A stretch of DNA of 35,108 nucleotides from Glutinoglossum americanum (GCA_020080175.1 JAGHQL010000227.1:1-35108), one strand, 5' to 3'. Numbered from the stretch's first letter, positions 1 to 10,482 are shown. The notes: generated by a model not told the origin, from the letters alone. Numbers and translations are program-made.

Positions 1-643
1 GGAGGGGTAGAGCGGTCCAGTCGGGCGTGGGGGAACGGAAGAGTCCCCCGCAGACGGAAAAGCCTCAGGGACGCGCGGGGTTCCCGTGCGGTGGCGGGTT
101 GTGGTGTTGTCGTGGGAAGGAGGGGGGTAGTGATGATGATAATAAAAAAGAGTTCCTAGGTTTTTCGGATACCATGAGGGGGATTTCTGAATCTTCGGGG
201 CCAGCGGTCCCGCGTGGTCCCGTGTTGGGAGGAAGGAAGGAAGGAAGGAAGGAAGTCGTCGGACGCAAACCCGGGAGTCCTTTTGTTATTTTTCAATCCG
301 GTAGAGGGAGAGAGGGAGGGGGAGAGGGAGGGGGAGAGGGAGAGAGGCGTCTCACGATTTTTAATCTTTTTTTTTTTTTCTTTTCGAGATGGAGAAGCGG
401 GTGGCACGTTGAAAGGGGGACATTTTACATACTCTTTCTCGACACATGAAAATGGATTAACGTCGGGGTGGGATTGACATTGACGAGAAAAGGGGTGGAT
501 GCTTAGGGAGTTAGGACCAAGAAAGGAAATGACACCGGAATGACCTCCCTCTAAAGTCGGAGATGATAAAAAAAAGAAAGGGCAAAAAAAAAAAAGGGGG
601 GGGGGGAAACCATCTTGGCATGCGCGCTTTACTGCATAGGACG
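1..643. repeat. Low-complexity, purine-biased non-coding stretch
   Basis: No convincing gene is visible here. The stretch holds a (GGAA)n microsatellite at about 231-255, a GA-rich purine tract at about 301-348, a T run at about 366-379 and an A12-G11 homopurine block at about 584-606. Open frames on both strands across it are compositional artefacts: their products are runs of Gly/Arg/Glu or Pro/Ser/Phe. The right-hand end is probably the 3' untranslated region of the CK2 beta gene on the minus strand. Confidence 0.75.
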
Positions 644-1730
644 TCAACCCACTTCCCCAACCCCCCCGTTTGTATCCATTGGGCTTCCACCGCCCCCTCC
701 GATAACAATTTGCCTCCGTCTCCTTACCGGAGCCTTTTTCCTCCTCGGCACTGGAACTGAAGGACTCTGGTCTTCGCCCATGGGGTCATCGTGATTTTCA
801 TAGTACTTCCTAGTCTCATCTAACTCCGTCACGTCCGTGGGTCTCATTCGAAGCCATTTCATCCTTGGTCCTGACCGCGCCCGCTCTGATACCCGGAAGC
901 CGTATATTCGGGGTTCGTAGATTCTGCCGGGCCCAAGGCCTGGCGCTAGATTGGCTGAACTTACGCCGTTGATGGTCGCTGGTTGGTTCGGAGGAGATTC
1001 AGGAATGCTGGAGCCTGCAGCGCTGTTAGAATAAGGCCGAACGATGTAGACTTGCTAATTCTGGGAGATACGTGCCGATGAGACCATTGATATTATCCAT
1101 CTTAATACCGACCTCGAGTTCGGGAAATGTCATGAAGAAAAGACAACCGAACGTAGTCCCGAAGAACGACCCATCGACCGATTGAAATCTACTGTTGGGT
1201 GGCGTATAGATGTCCAAGCAGCTCGGGCAAAACAACTTCACGGTGTCCAGGCCCGGCGTGTCGCTGTAACCCACAGGTAATACCCGGCAGCCGTTGCAGA
1301 AAACCCTAGGGCATGTACCAAAATGCGAAAGCTCGTATTTCTCTGCCATTTGCTGTATTCCCGGCCGCGAAGTGATGTACCGTTGATGGATCAAGCCGTA
1401 GAGCAGTTCCGCCGAGCTTTCGATTACGCTCAAGTCGCTTGCGACTCGCATGTGTCTTCTGTCTCCAGCACGTCGGTACCCTAGTGGCTTTTCTATTTCA
1501 TCGTCGTCATCTTCCTCCTCCTCCTCTTCCTCTTCCTCGTCGTCTTCTTCAGGTTCCACATCGAGTATCATCTCAAGCGCTTCCTTGTACATTGGCACTT
1601 GCGACTGTAGCCCCGTCAGATTGAAGTCATCTTCGATGAAGTCTTCCGATACCTCGGCGAAGTACTCGTGACCGAGGAGTGAGCAGAACGATGAGATCCA
1701 CGACTCAGGAGAAGGGGAAGAAGACGACAT
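644..1730 (-). CDS. CKB1: Casein kinase 2 regulatory (beta) subunit, CKB1 type
   Basis: Regulatory subunit of protein kinase CK2. It dimerises through a zinc ribbon and docks the catalytic subunits in nucleus and cytoplasm. Exons are 1730-1109 and 1014-644 (94-base intron), giving 330 aa. The N-terminus carries the family hallmark WISSFCSLLGHEYFAEV. An acidic loop follows at about residues 55-75, then the zinc site CPRVFC...CPSC, equivalent to human C109/C114/C137/C140. The second exon gives the fungal C-terminal block RIYEPRIYGFRVSERARSG and a basic, proline-rich tail ending in MDTNG. I chose the ATG at 1730 because the frame upstream has no further ATG (a longer frame opens on GTG near 1976). 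The intron donor (GTATTA) is not ideal but is the only choice that keeps the frame. Identity is near certain; the intron edges are slightly less so. Confidence 0.94.
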
Positions 1731-2192
1731 TGCCTCGTCGGAGTAGGTGAGAGTTTCCTCCTGATCTTCAGCCAGACTGTCGACTTTTAAGGAGGTGTTT
1801 TGGGATCTGGTTTGAGTTGCCGATTCGCTATAGTTTCCTTCAGAATAGGAGGACGAGTTTAGTGCGGTCGGGATAGGTTTTAACACGCCGCTCTGTACGA
1901 GCTGGTGGCCCGCGGTATGCGTGATGGGAAACGTGTGCGATTGCTGGACAGTCAGGGATGATTTTAGACCACCCACTGGATGCGGACGGAAGGGGGAGTC
2001 TGTGGTTGCCTCTTGGGTTAGTGAATATAGGGAAAATAAAAGTCGAGTGCAATAACGCGATGGAATGGCGCCGAAACGCTCTAAATCATGCCGGTGAATT
2101 CAAAGGCCATAACGCAATGAACCATTCTAAGGGTCGCCTACCCTGTCGTGACCCCAATGAACAAGCAGTGCGGTTCCAGAACAGGCCGCTCG
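1731..2192. other. Intergenic, CK2 beta upstream region
   Basis: This is the presumed promoter and 5' leader of the CK2 beta gene. An open frame continues upstream from the ATG at 1730 to about 1976 but has no ATG, so I treat it as untranslated. I see no clear binding site, repeat or RNA gene. Confidence 0.5.
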
Positions 2193-2814
2193 TCAAAGTG
2201 AATGCAACGCGATACGCAAAATTTCCAAGAACTCACTCAGTTTCCGAAGGCCCTCTGCTTCTTCTCCAAACGCTACTGGAGAAGGCTGACCGTATCTGTT
2301 CTCGTACAGTTCCCCAAAGCCCGTCCCTTTAACCGCTCCACGACCTTCGCGGTACGGTAGTGCTTGCTGGTCTTTCCGGAGGTTATTGTGGGACCTCCCG
2401 GGTATAGGTACACCCTGCTCCTCGCTCGCTTTGTACCTCTCCACTGTTGCCTGCCTGCCGATCCCGAGACCTGCGGGTTCTTCCGCTACGCGTTTATCAG
2501 ATCGATCGTCACGAAACCCCACAGGGTTACCTTTGCTGAGTGGCGAGGCAGATGCCGAAGTTGGGGTTGAGGCTTCGGGGTATGAGGGTTGTTGACGGCC
2601 GCCAAATGCCAACGAGGATACTGGCGGATGACCGACGGGAGGGATCCTCGAGGGAGGTTGGTTCATAAGGGTACCATATGCGACTCGATGGGATAACTGG
2701 AGCTTAGGCTTAATTGACACCCCAGCTCCAGGCGGCTGATAAGAGCTAAAACTCACAAGAGCATTAGTGTATGGAGTAAGTGCGAGAGGTACAGGCGAAA
2801 ACCACCGGATATAC
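2193..2814 (-). CDS. Uncertain hypothetical protein, 3' part
   Basis: An open frame of about 207 codons with no family I recognise. The first half is Pro/Ser/Gly-rich and likely disordered; the second half has charged, possibly helical segments and ends in LSEFLEILRIALHSL. The frame extends to a CAG acceptor at 2815, preceded by a GTAAGT donor at 2911, so an intron at 2815-2911 is plausible. The exon before it closes in frame within a few codons, so no 5' end can be built. The first in-frame ATG is at 2666, which would give a 157-residue protein. A GTGAGT inside the frame near its 3' end could be another donor. It may be a real gene with an unresolved structure or a chance frame. Confidence 0.3.
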
Positions 2815-3319
2815 CTGTTTCAGAAAGAATATAGGCAACTTTCTAGCGCGTAGATAAAGCCTTCCGTTCCCAAAGTCGCATCACTCCTAAATCTCCAAAG
2901 AATCTACTTACAGCGAATGGGAGATGCTGGGATATCAATATGCAAAGGGCAGGACTAGAGGTTACGGGATGTAGTCGATTCAGGGTTTGTGTGCGCCTCG
3001 CAGGCTTGAGGCTGAAATCCTTGCCAAGTGGGGTTCTGCGCCACAACAAAAAGTGTTGCCCCACGCAACCAAACGTCGGACTCCCCCCTTTTTTGGGATC
3101 TAATTTGAGAACCCTGATAATGTACTTTGCGCTTCACAAAAAAACTAACGACTTTTTATTTTATGCCTAACTAGCAAACATATTCTCATAAGGTGGCGAG
3201 ACGTATGTCTTTTCCTTTGAATCAGGAGCGTAAGAGCATAGCCTTGAGTAGTCCTAGGCCTGTCTGCAAAGCCAACAGGCGCTATCGGCAAAGAGCGTCC
3301 AGCCGCCCACGGATTTCTT
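2815..3319. other. Intergenic stretch without a supported gene
   Basis: No frame here resembles a known family. It contains a possible intron (2815-2911) of the uncertain gene to its left. It also contains possible extra 3' sequence of the flavin monooxygenase: a GTAAGT donor overlaps that gene's stop codon, and a CAG acceptor lies about 65 bases further on. The sequence that would follow is not family-like. Confidence 0.35.
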
Positions 3320-5538
3320 CTACTTACCAACCCTGATCCCGCTGTGTCTGCTGAGCGCATCGATCCCTGTCTTCAGGTAGTTCCAGAGACCACCCTGGAT
3401 ATCGCCCATGCTATAACGAGCCGGTCTAGCTTTAAGAATGCTGGCGATCACGGCAATAGACAAGATAACGCTCCCGATCCTTCGAAGCCTCTGCTTTAGA
3501 AACCCTTTCGAGGTGTATCTGATATTCCAGTCCTTAAACGTGGGAAACATGGAGCGCAATGCAAACCTAATTTGGGAGTACCTATGCTATCTCAGTCTGT
3601 GTGTCTAGAGGCCAGAGTAGGACAAGGTCGGGTGAGATTGACATACGGATAAGCAGCTGAATTCCAACCGTTTTCGGCCTTATACCAATTGGTGCAACCT
3701 CCGGTCATCCACACCGTGCTCTTGAGTTTTTCCTGGATGTCCCTGGTATAATTCTCTTCAGCCTCTCGTTTGACTTCCACTTGAGACACGTCCCCTTCTA
3801 GGATGGGTTTGATGAATTTTAGCGAATAGTTGATCATGTATTCAGTCGACATGATGACCGACGTATGACCCGTGACCGTATTGGGGCCGAACAAGATGAA
3901 GAAGTTAGGAAACCCGTCCATGCTTGTGCCATTGTAAGCCTGAGGGCCACCCCGCTTATTCCATTCGTCATGGAGCGACACGTCATTTTTCCCTATGAGC
4001 TCCAGGGGATGCAGCCACTGAGTCGTGTCGAAGCCATTAGCCAGGACAATGATGTCCGCAGCAACCCGAACCTCATGGCCTAACTCTTTACTACTAGGAG
4101 ATTTAGGAGGATAGGCTCTTTCAGGACCGAGAACAATGCCATGGGATTGCACGCTGCTCAATTTAAGCGTCGTGAGCTCGACTTTCGGGTCATGCAGACA
4201 AGTCAACCAGTCCGCGTCCAAGACACGGCGCTTGCAGCCAAGGCCGTAATTTGGTGTCAGAATCTCGTGGTACTTTTCGGGTGCCGTCTTGTAGAGATGT
4301 GCTAGAAGTTTCTTTTGCATCTACACCAGACAACGTGAGACAGATACAACAGGCCACGAGGATACTTTGCGCACCTTTTCCCTCTCCCTCTCGTTATATT
4401 CCGAGCCTCCAAACAACCGCCAATCATACTCCGATAAGATGGCCAGATACTGCCGGAAAAGCCAGCCAATAGCGGGAACATATGTGAATACTGTTGGAGA
4501 CCATTTCGCCCATTTTTCGCGTCCGAACGGAGGTTCTGGCGCCGGGACGATCCATGGGGGAGATTGCATCAATTGAGTCACCGATTTGGCGCTATAGGGC
4601 GCCTTCGTAAGGCGCGGGACAAGTTGTATAGCAGAACAACCGGTGCCGACGACAATGATATCTTTGTCAGTGAGATCCACATTGTGATCCCAGCATGCTG
4701 AATGGAATATTTTTCCATCAAAGGCCTCCCACCCTGAGACGTTGGGGGGGAGGGGATTGGGTTCCACCAGGCCACCAGCAGCGCTGACAAGAACTTTACA
4801 TCTTACAGTTTCTCTCTTTATGACAATGTCTCGCTCTTCAGCCTCGAGCCTCCTTTTCCGATCACGAGCGCTAAGGGCCCCTGAGCCTGGGGTGAGGTAG
4901 GCAATGGTTACTTCCCAGAGCTCCTCTTCTTCTAGCCATCGAGCTGTCGAAACGTCTGTGTCGAGCTGAATCTTATCAACGATTTTGAATTTTTCGCATA
5001 CATCCTGCAGATATCGCAGAATATCTTTCCCATCTAGAAATAACGTCTTACTAGAATGATTTGGGGCAAAGGAGAAGCAGTAGAAATTGGCGGGTCTATG
5101 GTGAAATTCACGTCAATCTCACATTCGTGGCCAAGGAAGGCACCAAATAACTCACATATCGCAAGCAATACCTAAGTCCCGATGGTTAGCGGAGGACTTA
5201 AAAGTATGACTGGATAGGAGGATAGAGCAATGTGTTATCCCTCACAGGAAGTATCATATACCGGGATATGTATTAGTCCACACGCCTCCAATTCCTGACC
5301 GACGCTCAAAGATACGGAACTGATCGAAGCCAAGGACCTGTTTCAACCTGCAGCCCATGGCAATCCCCGACGCACCACCTCCGATGATAACCACAGGAAT
5401 GTAGGTGATTCCATCCTTCTTGCTGATAATGGTAGAGCTGGGCATGGTGACTTTGTGGTGGCATATTGCCTCGGAGAGGGAGGCCTTTTGAAGGTTTCGG
5501 AGACATGAAGACAGGGATCTTTGCCGAACCAGAACCAT
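3320..5538 (-). CDS. FAD-dependent Baeyer-Villiger-type monooxygenase
   Basis: Flavin- and NADPH-dependent oxygenase that probably inserts oxygen into a ketone or oxidises a heteroatom; the substrate cannot be told. Exons are 5538-5262, 5171-5156, 5095-4366, 4320-3647 and 3581-3320, giving 652 aa. The FAD motif GGGASG lies near residue 53 and a second dinucleotide motif GTGCSA precedes the NADPH domain. The fingerprint FDGKIFHSACWD matches FxGxxxHxxxW with D in place of P, a known variant. The second exon is only 16 bases and supplies the middle of the conserved YPG-IACDIP join. Hydrophobic stretches lie before or at the N-terminus and near the C-terminus (GSVILSIAVIASI), suggesting membrane association. 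An alternative start is the later ATG (MPSSTI). The gene is divergent from the JmjC-like gene, 127 bases away. Confidence 0.92.
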
Positions 5539-5665
5539 CCATGCGACGATCCCTACTGCGGAAATAACGATTCCTGTAATATCAAGCAGTAAGCTCTTAG
5601 AATAGCGAGTCTGGAACTTTTACAAGTGGTAAGCTTGTGCATATACATACGTACATTGTTGTCCT

Positions 5666-6591
5666 ATGAGCGCTCGCATTTTTCTCCGTCAGTCGGCGAC
5701 TACGCGTGTTGCCGCATTTGCGCCTGTTCAGGCCTTGAGTGATACCACCGTGGACCACTTTAGGCAGCATTTCTTCCGTCCAGGCCTACCAGTGATCTTT
5801 CCAAGAGGCCAATTTGCAGACCTCCCAGCCTTGAAGAATTGGTTTCGGCCTAAAGATGGCGAACTGCACGGCTCCTCTGAGCTCATCCTAGATCGGTCGC
5901 ATATCCTTGGACACGACGAGATCATGGTTCCATTGGAGCTGACCAGCAGCGGGGACAATTTCCAGCGGTTCCGTGCTCCACTGAGTATGTTTGTGGAATG
6001 GTCGCAACAGGCGACTTCGTCTCGCACCACTGATCGTCTCTATCTTGCTCAGGCGTCCCTGTCCGACCTACCACAGCGTTTAAAAAACGATTTTCCAGCA
6101 CCAACGTATGTGGTAAATACCGGAAAGAACGACATTTATGACACGAATCTTTGGATTGGATTGGCACCTACGTATACACCCCTTCATCGCGACCCTAACC
6201 CAAACCTATTTGTGCAACTTGCAGGGACGAAGACTGTGAGGCTTTTCGAGCCTACGGTGGGGGCAGACATCTTCACGCGGGTGCAAGAAGAGGCTAACAC
6301 AAACAATTCTGCCGCATTTCGGGGAGATGAGATGATGAAAGGACGAGAAAGGGAGCTTTTAGAGAACGAGGTGTGGGGGGGCAGGCCCTGTGGAAGTGCA
6401 ACAAATCGCGCATTAGGATATGAGGTCCAATTGGGCCCGGGAGACGGTTTGTTCATACCAAAAGGCTGGTGGCACAGCATCAAAGGGGTTGGTGAAGGTA
6501 TCACTGGATCTGTAAGCCCCAATTATTGGAGATTAAATTGTTATCGTCTTCTCATCATTTGTGGACACAGGTTAATTGGTGGTTTCGGTGA
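5666..6591 (+). CDS. JmjC/cupin-like 2-oxoglutarate- and iron-dependent dioxygenase
   Basis: Predicted Fe(II)/2-oxoglutarate hydroxylase or demethylase of the cupin-like (FIH/JMJD5/HSPBAP1-like) group; the target is unknown. Exons are 5666-6511 and 6571-6591, giving 288 aa. The metal triad is visible as H174 and D176 in LHRDPNPN, and H270 in PKGWWHS. The 59-base intron (GTAAGC to CACAG) splits off a terminal exon of seven codons, including stop, that restores the family ending GS-VNWWFR. Reading through the intron gives a longer but non-family tail. Charged residues about 205-245 form an insertion between core strands. It shares a short divergent promoter with the flavin monooxygenase, so the two may be co-expressed. 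Confidence 0.9.
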
Positions 6592-8207
6592 GAAGCCGAG
6601 CACTACTTGATGTTGACAAGCGAGACGCCCGAATCCTCAAGTGAAAACCAAGATCATCCCGAGATATGATTCAGTAGAGGTGATGTGACAGGTAAGCTGG
6701 CTCAAGCCGGTTGGAAAGGATACCTTAACGAGATTTACCCTCAAACCTGACGGCAAAGAATGGTGGGATATTTCCTGATGGTGCAACATGAACTATCACG
6801 GTTACCGGATGTACCAACTTGCTGCTATTTCCAGACTAGCCGAATGAGGAAGGCGCCGATCAAGTCTGTATGCCTGTACATACATACATTAATTTTCTTT
6901 CTCTTTGAGAGCCAATTAATCATCATATCTAACATTCGGCTGGTGATCGTAATAAAGACACTCTCTATAGGAACACCAAGAACGCATTGCCGGTAAAACT
7001 GGTTATACTAACATAATACTTCACAGAGCTAGCTAAATAGGATAATGCGGCCTTGCCCGTTAATCTCTTTTTCTCTTGCCCCCTTCGGGTGCTGTGATCT
7101 ATTTCGCATTTCAGTTTTTCTCGAGAATGCTCTTCACAGATGGGAGGACCCCGTCACGGCCATCGCCGCTACCGCTACCACTACCGCTTCTATTCCTTCT
7201 AGTGTGTTGCGGTCTCAAGAGGAAGGGCAAATGCTGCTGCAGGGTCTTATGAGATCATAGAGGCTTTAGTAATTTAGACTTCCTGTGCTAGAGACAATAC
7301 TCTCAGGGCCTAAGCGATATTCATCTATTATCTCGCGGGCGTTTATCTTTCTAAGTACTCATGAGCGCTTGCTCTATCAGCTCTCCCCTAACCTCCGTCT
7401 CGAAATTCTCCTCCATCTCTCCGTCCTCCATAATGTCTCTAATATTACCTCCACTACCCCTGTCAGTTCTCTAAGCTCTTTTCTCAACTCGTTTTGCAGT
7501 CCTAGACCCAAGGCCCCTAAAAATGATACTATCACTAAACTCCCACTAGAGTCCCGACCCAAATCCTTGGCATTTTGCCGGAGTATCTGTGGATGGAATC
7601 AGCGGCAGCTCCCTCAACGAGGAGGGAAGATGTCGCCACTCCCACTAGAAAGGGGACCATGACTCACATCGACACACGAAAGTGATTTCGAAATCGTCCG
7701 GCACCTGAAACAGGTGTACGTAGAACATGCGCCTTAAGTGTATGTAACTGAGAGAACAGCATGCAGAGGCATTCGGCGCTCGCATCTCAAGCATATGGAA
7801 TAGAAGAACCAAGTGCCCTCACAGACCTTCAATGCGTTCTTAAAGGCAGCCCCCCAGCGTATCAGAACCAGACAACAGCCTGAGCGGCGCACTAAGTAAC
7901 ACGATCCCTACTCAAAATAGAGATAGCGACCCGTTGAGCGGGAAGACCCGATTCAAAAGTCTGGGTGCTCGGAACAAAAAATAAAAATAAGGCGAATACC
8001 AAAATCGGACCCTCACCCTTTTGCCGCCACACAAAGGACCACCACCCCCTCCCTTCACCCTCCAAAAAGACTACCTTCCCGACACGCAAATCAGGCGATC
8101 CAACAACCAAAAAAAAGCTCTTGAAAAATAACAAAAACTCAAAGTCTCCAAGGAGATTAGACTGCCCTGTTGTCCCAATCGCTGAACAATGGGTACAGTG
8201 GGGGGCA

Positions 8208-8276
8208 GGCCCAAGGATAATCGAGGAAAACCTTCGTATTAGCAGTCGGTGTTTATAACCGTTAGGCCACGATGGT
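8208..8276 (-). pseudogene. Degenerate tRNA-like sequence
   Basis: Reading the minus strand, 8269-8259 gives TGGCCTAACGG, a perfect match to the Pol III A box (TRGYNNARNNG). It is followed by GACTGCTAATACGAAGG, which resembles a tRNA anticodon arm, and by a B-box-like TCGATTATCC. The acceptor ends do not pair and the D stem cannot close, so this is not a working tRNA. It is either a decayed tRNA gene or the head of a tRNA-derived short element. Confidence 0.35.
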
Positions 8277-8993
8277 TTTATTATGAGAGGGACGGAACTA
8301 AAGTTGACTATGTACCAATTGGCTGCCCCTGAATACGTGACACCCCACCAAAACTTTGAGAAGCCTCTCCCCTCCGAATGCATGTAAAGCATGCGTATTA
8401 AGTTTAACCATTTGCGCTAAGTAATAGAGGAAATTACTTGTACCGTATAAAAGAGTTTCTCAAGCATTAGGATTTGGCACGGGTTGACCAGAATCATATG
8501 GAAAGGATGCACACTTAGGAGAGACGCAAGAAACAGGAGTATTGTTGTCTTAACCGGGAAGTTATTGGCAATGGATATTTGAGGTAATGAGAGTAGCCGG
8601 CTTCGAAATGCTTGTAGCGCGCTGTCCACTCTAGAGTCAAGCCTCCCCAAAGATAAGGAGGCTATCTTCGGGGCGAGCGACGAGCGACGAGCTCACAGGG
8701 GATCTCCGTACTCTACTAGGGACCCAGAGTAAGCTATAAGCCCATCAACCACAAGGAAGACACAGCGCATAAAGCACTTATAAAACCCTCTCCCTCCTCG
8801 GGGGTATATAGCTCCGTGACGCGACCCTAGCGAACAGATGCGAAACATTGACGATGGCCCGACGGACACCAGAAACACCGAGGCGAACCTTGGGTCAAAA
8901 ATAACTCAATATAATGCGAGCAGAATCCCAACACCATTTTTGCTCGGTTTCCGCACGAGCATTTCTGACGTTCGGGAAGCTGCACGGTTCGCA

Positions 8994-9070
8994 CTAGTGG
9001 GCGTTTGTGGGGGTATTTGTACTCCGCATTATTAGCGCGGCTGGCTGTCCACCCACTAGACTATGCATGT
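8994..9070 (-). pseudogene. Degenerate tRNA-Ile(AAU)-like sequence
   Basis: On the minus strand, 9063-9053 gives TAGTCTAGTGG, a perfect Pol III A box. A four-pair D stem (GTCT/GGAC) closes a canonical AGTGGGT loop. The segment 9040-9024 folds as a five-pair stem with loop CTAATAA, whose central AAT would be an isoleucine anticodon. Five extra bases separate the D arm from the anticodon arm, and no TTC-containing T arm or matching acceptor stem follows. A separate perfect 8-base inverted repeat (CTAGTGGG/CCCACTAG) flanks most of it. Confidence 0.35.
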
Positions 9071-9645
9071 ACAAGTGCTCATGATTCCGGATCCTTAGGC
9101 GGAGACGCGTCTTAGGTATGGACTTGCTGTCGCTGTTGGGCGTATGTATGCGTATATATATGCACTGCGAGAGAGCCAAGGGGTTGTTTGCGTGTTGCAG
9201 AGTGCCTCTATGTAGTTACGTGGATATGAGAGCGCTTTAAGGCGTCGTGGCCGCGGTTCTGGCAGCTACCCCGGATTCGTCACTAGCATAGGCACCAATG
9301 ACAGGCAGGTGTAAAATGTACCCCAGTACTGACTCATGTACGATGCACCCCCACCCATGTCAGTCACGTTCCTGCTCCCATCGCATTTGTCTTGATTATC
9401 CAATTACGTCTTTCTTTCGCCCCGTGCGGGGTGAGCGTGTTAGAGAAAGGCGACGACCACACATGATCCGTTCCCGAAGCAGCCTGGGCCTCTCCTCCTT
9501 TCCCTCGTCGGTACCTTGCCTCTTCTCTCCCTCCATCTCTCTTCACCATCTCTACATGCTTCCATCGTAATCAGCCTCGCGACCCTGTGTTATCCATAAC
9601 AAACAGTAATTTACGTCGTCCGATACGATTCACTCAACAACAGTA

Positions 9646-10482
9646 ATGGCTGAAGCTTCTAACTCGAAAGCCGACACGGCTGTCTCATCGGCGCCTAAGG
9701 GTGGAAGCGCTAAGGACAAGGATGCGAGCAAGCATAAGAGGACGGGCTCAAGTACAACGGGTGTTTATAATATCAACGATCTAGGTACGGTTATACTCTG
9801 CTGTTGCCTCGTCTGTACCGCGTTGGTAGTGGTGTTGCTGCTTGTCGTAGAAGGCTCCGTGCGGAGACCTATGTTTGCTTGTTTTGCTCGAATGTGTGAC
9901 TGATCATATACCACCGGAACGCAGAGAAGGAAGGAAAGGAACTACAAATCGCAAAGGAGACGCAAAAGCTCAATTGGTACGCCTTTCTTCCCCGATCAGG
10001 TTTTCCCTCTGTCTTACTCTCAGATATCCCTCATCGTCGCGATACCCAACTAACAAATCAACCGATAAACCAGGAAGCTCAACACTTCCCCAGCTTCCCT
10101 CGACGATAAAGATGCCCTCAAAAAATTCTTAACCAACCCGCCTGTCAAGAAAATAGACCTACACTTCCCCCTTGGACTAGAGGTCACAGCACGGAATCTT
10201 AAAGGCGTCACCATCAAAGACGCCTTGGATGCCATCTATAAGCAGTACAAGAAGAAGGTTTGTCTGTCTGTCCTTGGAACTAGTGGGGTAGATTTTGAGG
10301 GATATGGCTGATGTTTCTCCGAATGCCACCAGGCGGACGATGAGCTTGACAACCCAATCCTAGCGGGCTTCGAGTGGGACAAGGAAACCTCATGGACGAA
10401 GCTGATTGTACACCAGAAGAAAGAAGGCGCACCCGCTCCCAAGAAGAAAGGAAAGAAGGGCGCAAAGGATGATGACGAATAA
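9646..10482 (+). CDS. Small conserved-looking fungal protein, function unknown
   Basis: Four exons, 9646-9784, 9925-9976, 10074-10257 and 10333-10482, join in phase to give 174 aa. I recognise no function. The N-terminal 45 residues are Ser/Lys-rich and probably disordered. A charged linker (DLEKEGKELQIAKETQKLNW) follows. The core has two blocks that look conserved: FPLGLEVTARNLKGVTIKDALDAI (in part), and ADDELDNPILAGFEWDK followed by SWTKLIVH. A lysine-rich tail ends in acidic residues. The pattern 'beta strands, then VTIxDxLxAIYxQYKKK, then a tryptophan strand' recalls small fungal DUF6699-like proteins, but I cannot confirm that. The frame fit over three introns with GT-AG ends and the codon-level sense make the structure solid. 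It converges with the transcription factor gene on the other strand. Confidence 0.82.

Larger units (their letters stand above)
6592..9645. other. Gene-poor 3-kb interval
   Basis: I see no gene I can support in these three kilobases. Open frames at 7045-7260 and 7285-7662 are Ser/Leu/Pro-rich without recognisable motifs. The minus strand carries two tRNA-like relics (8208-8276 and 8994-9070). A short tandem GCGACGA-type repeat lies near 8678-8690. The last hundred bases should be the promoter and leader of the gene starting at 9646. Confidence 0.55.

Noticed and set aside
27-760. Several overlapping frames on both strands at the left edge
   Set aside because: They are translations of GGAA, GA and A/G runs and give low-complexity peptides; the only real coding here is the CK2 beta last exon on minus.
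1731-1976. 82-residue N-terminal extension of CK2 beta
   Set aside because: The frame opens on GTG, has no ATG before 1730, and the family starts close to the WISSFCSL block.
7285-7662. 125-codon open frame in the gene-poor interval
   Set aside because: The start is not a convincing ATG, the composition is Ser/Leu/Pro-rich, and no family motif is visible.
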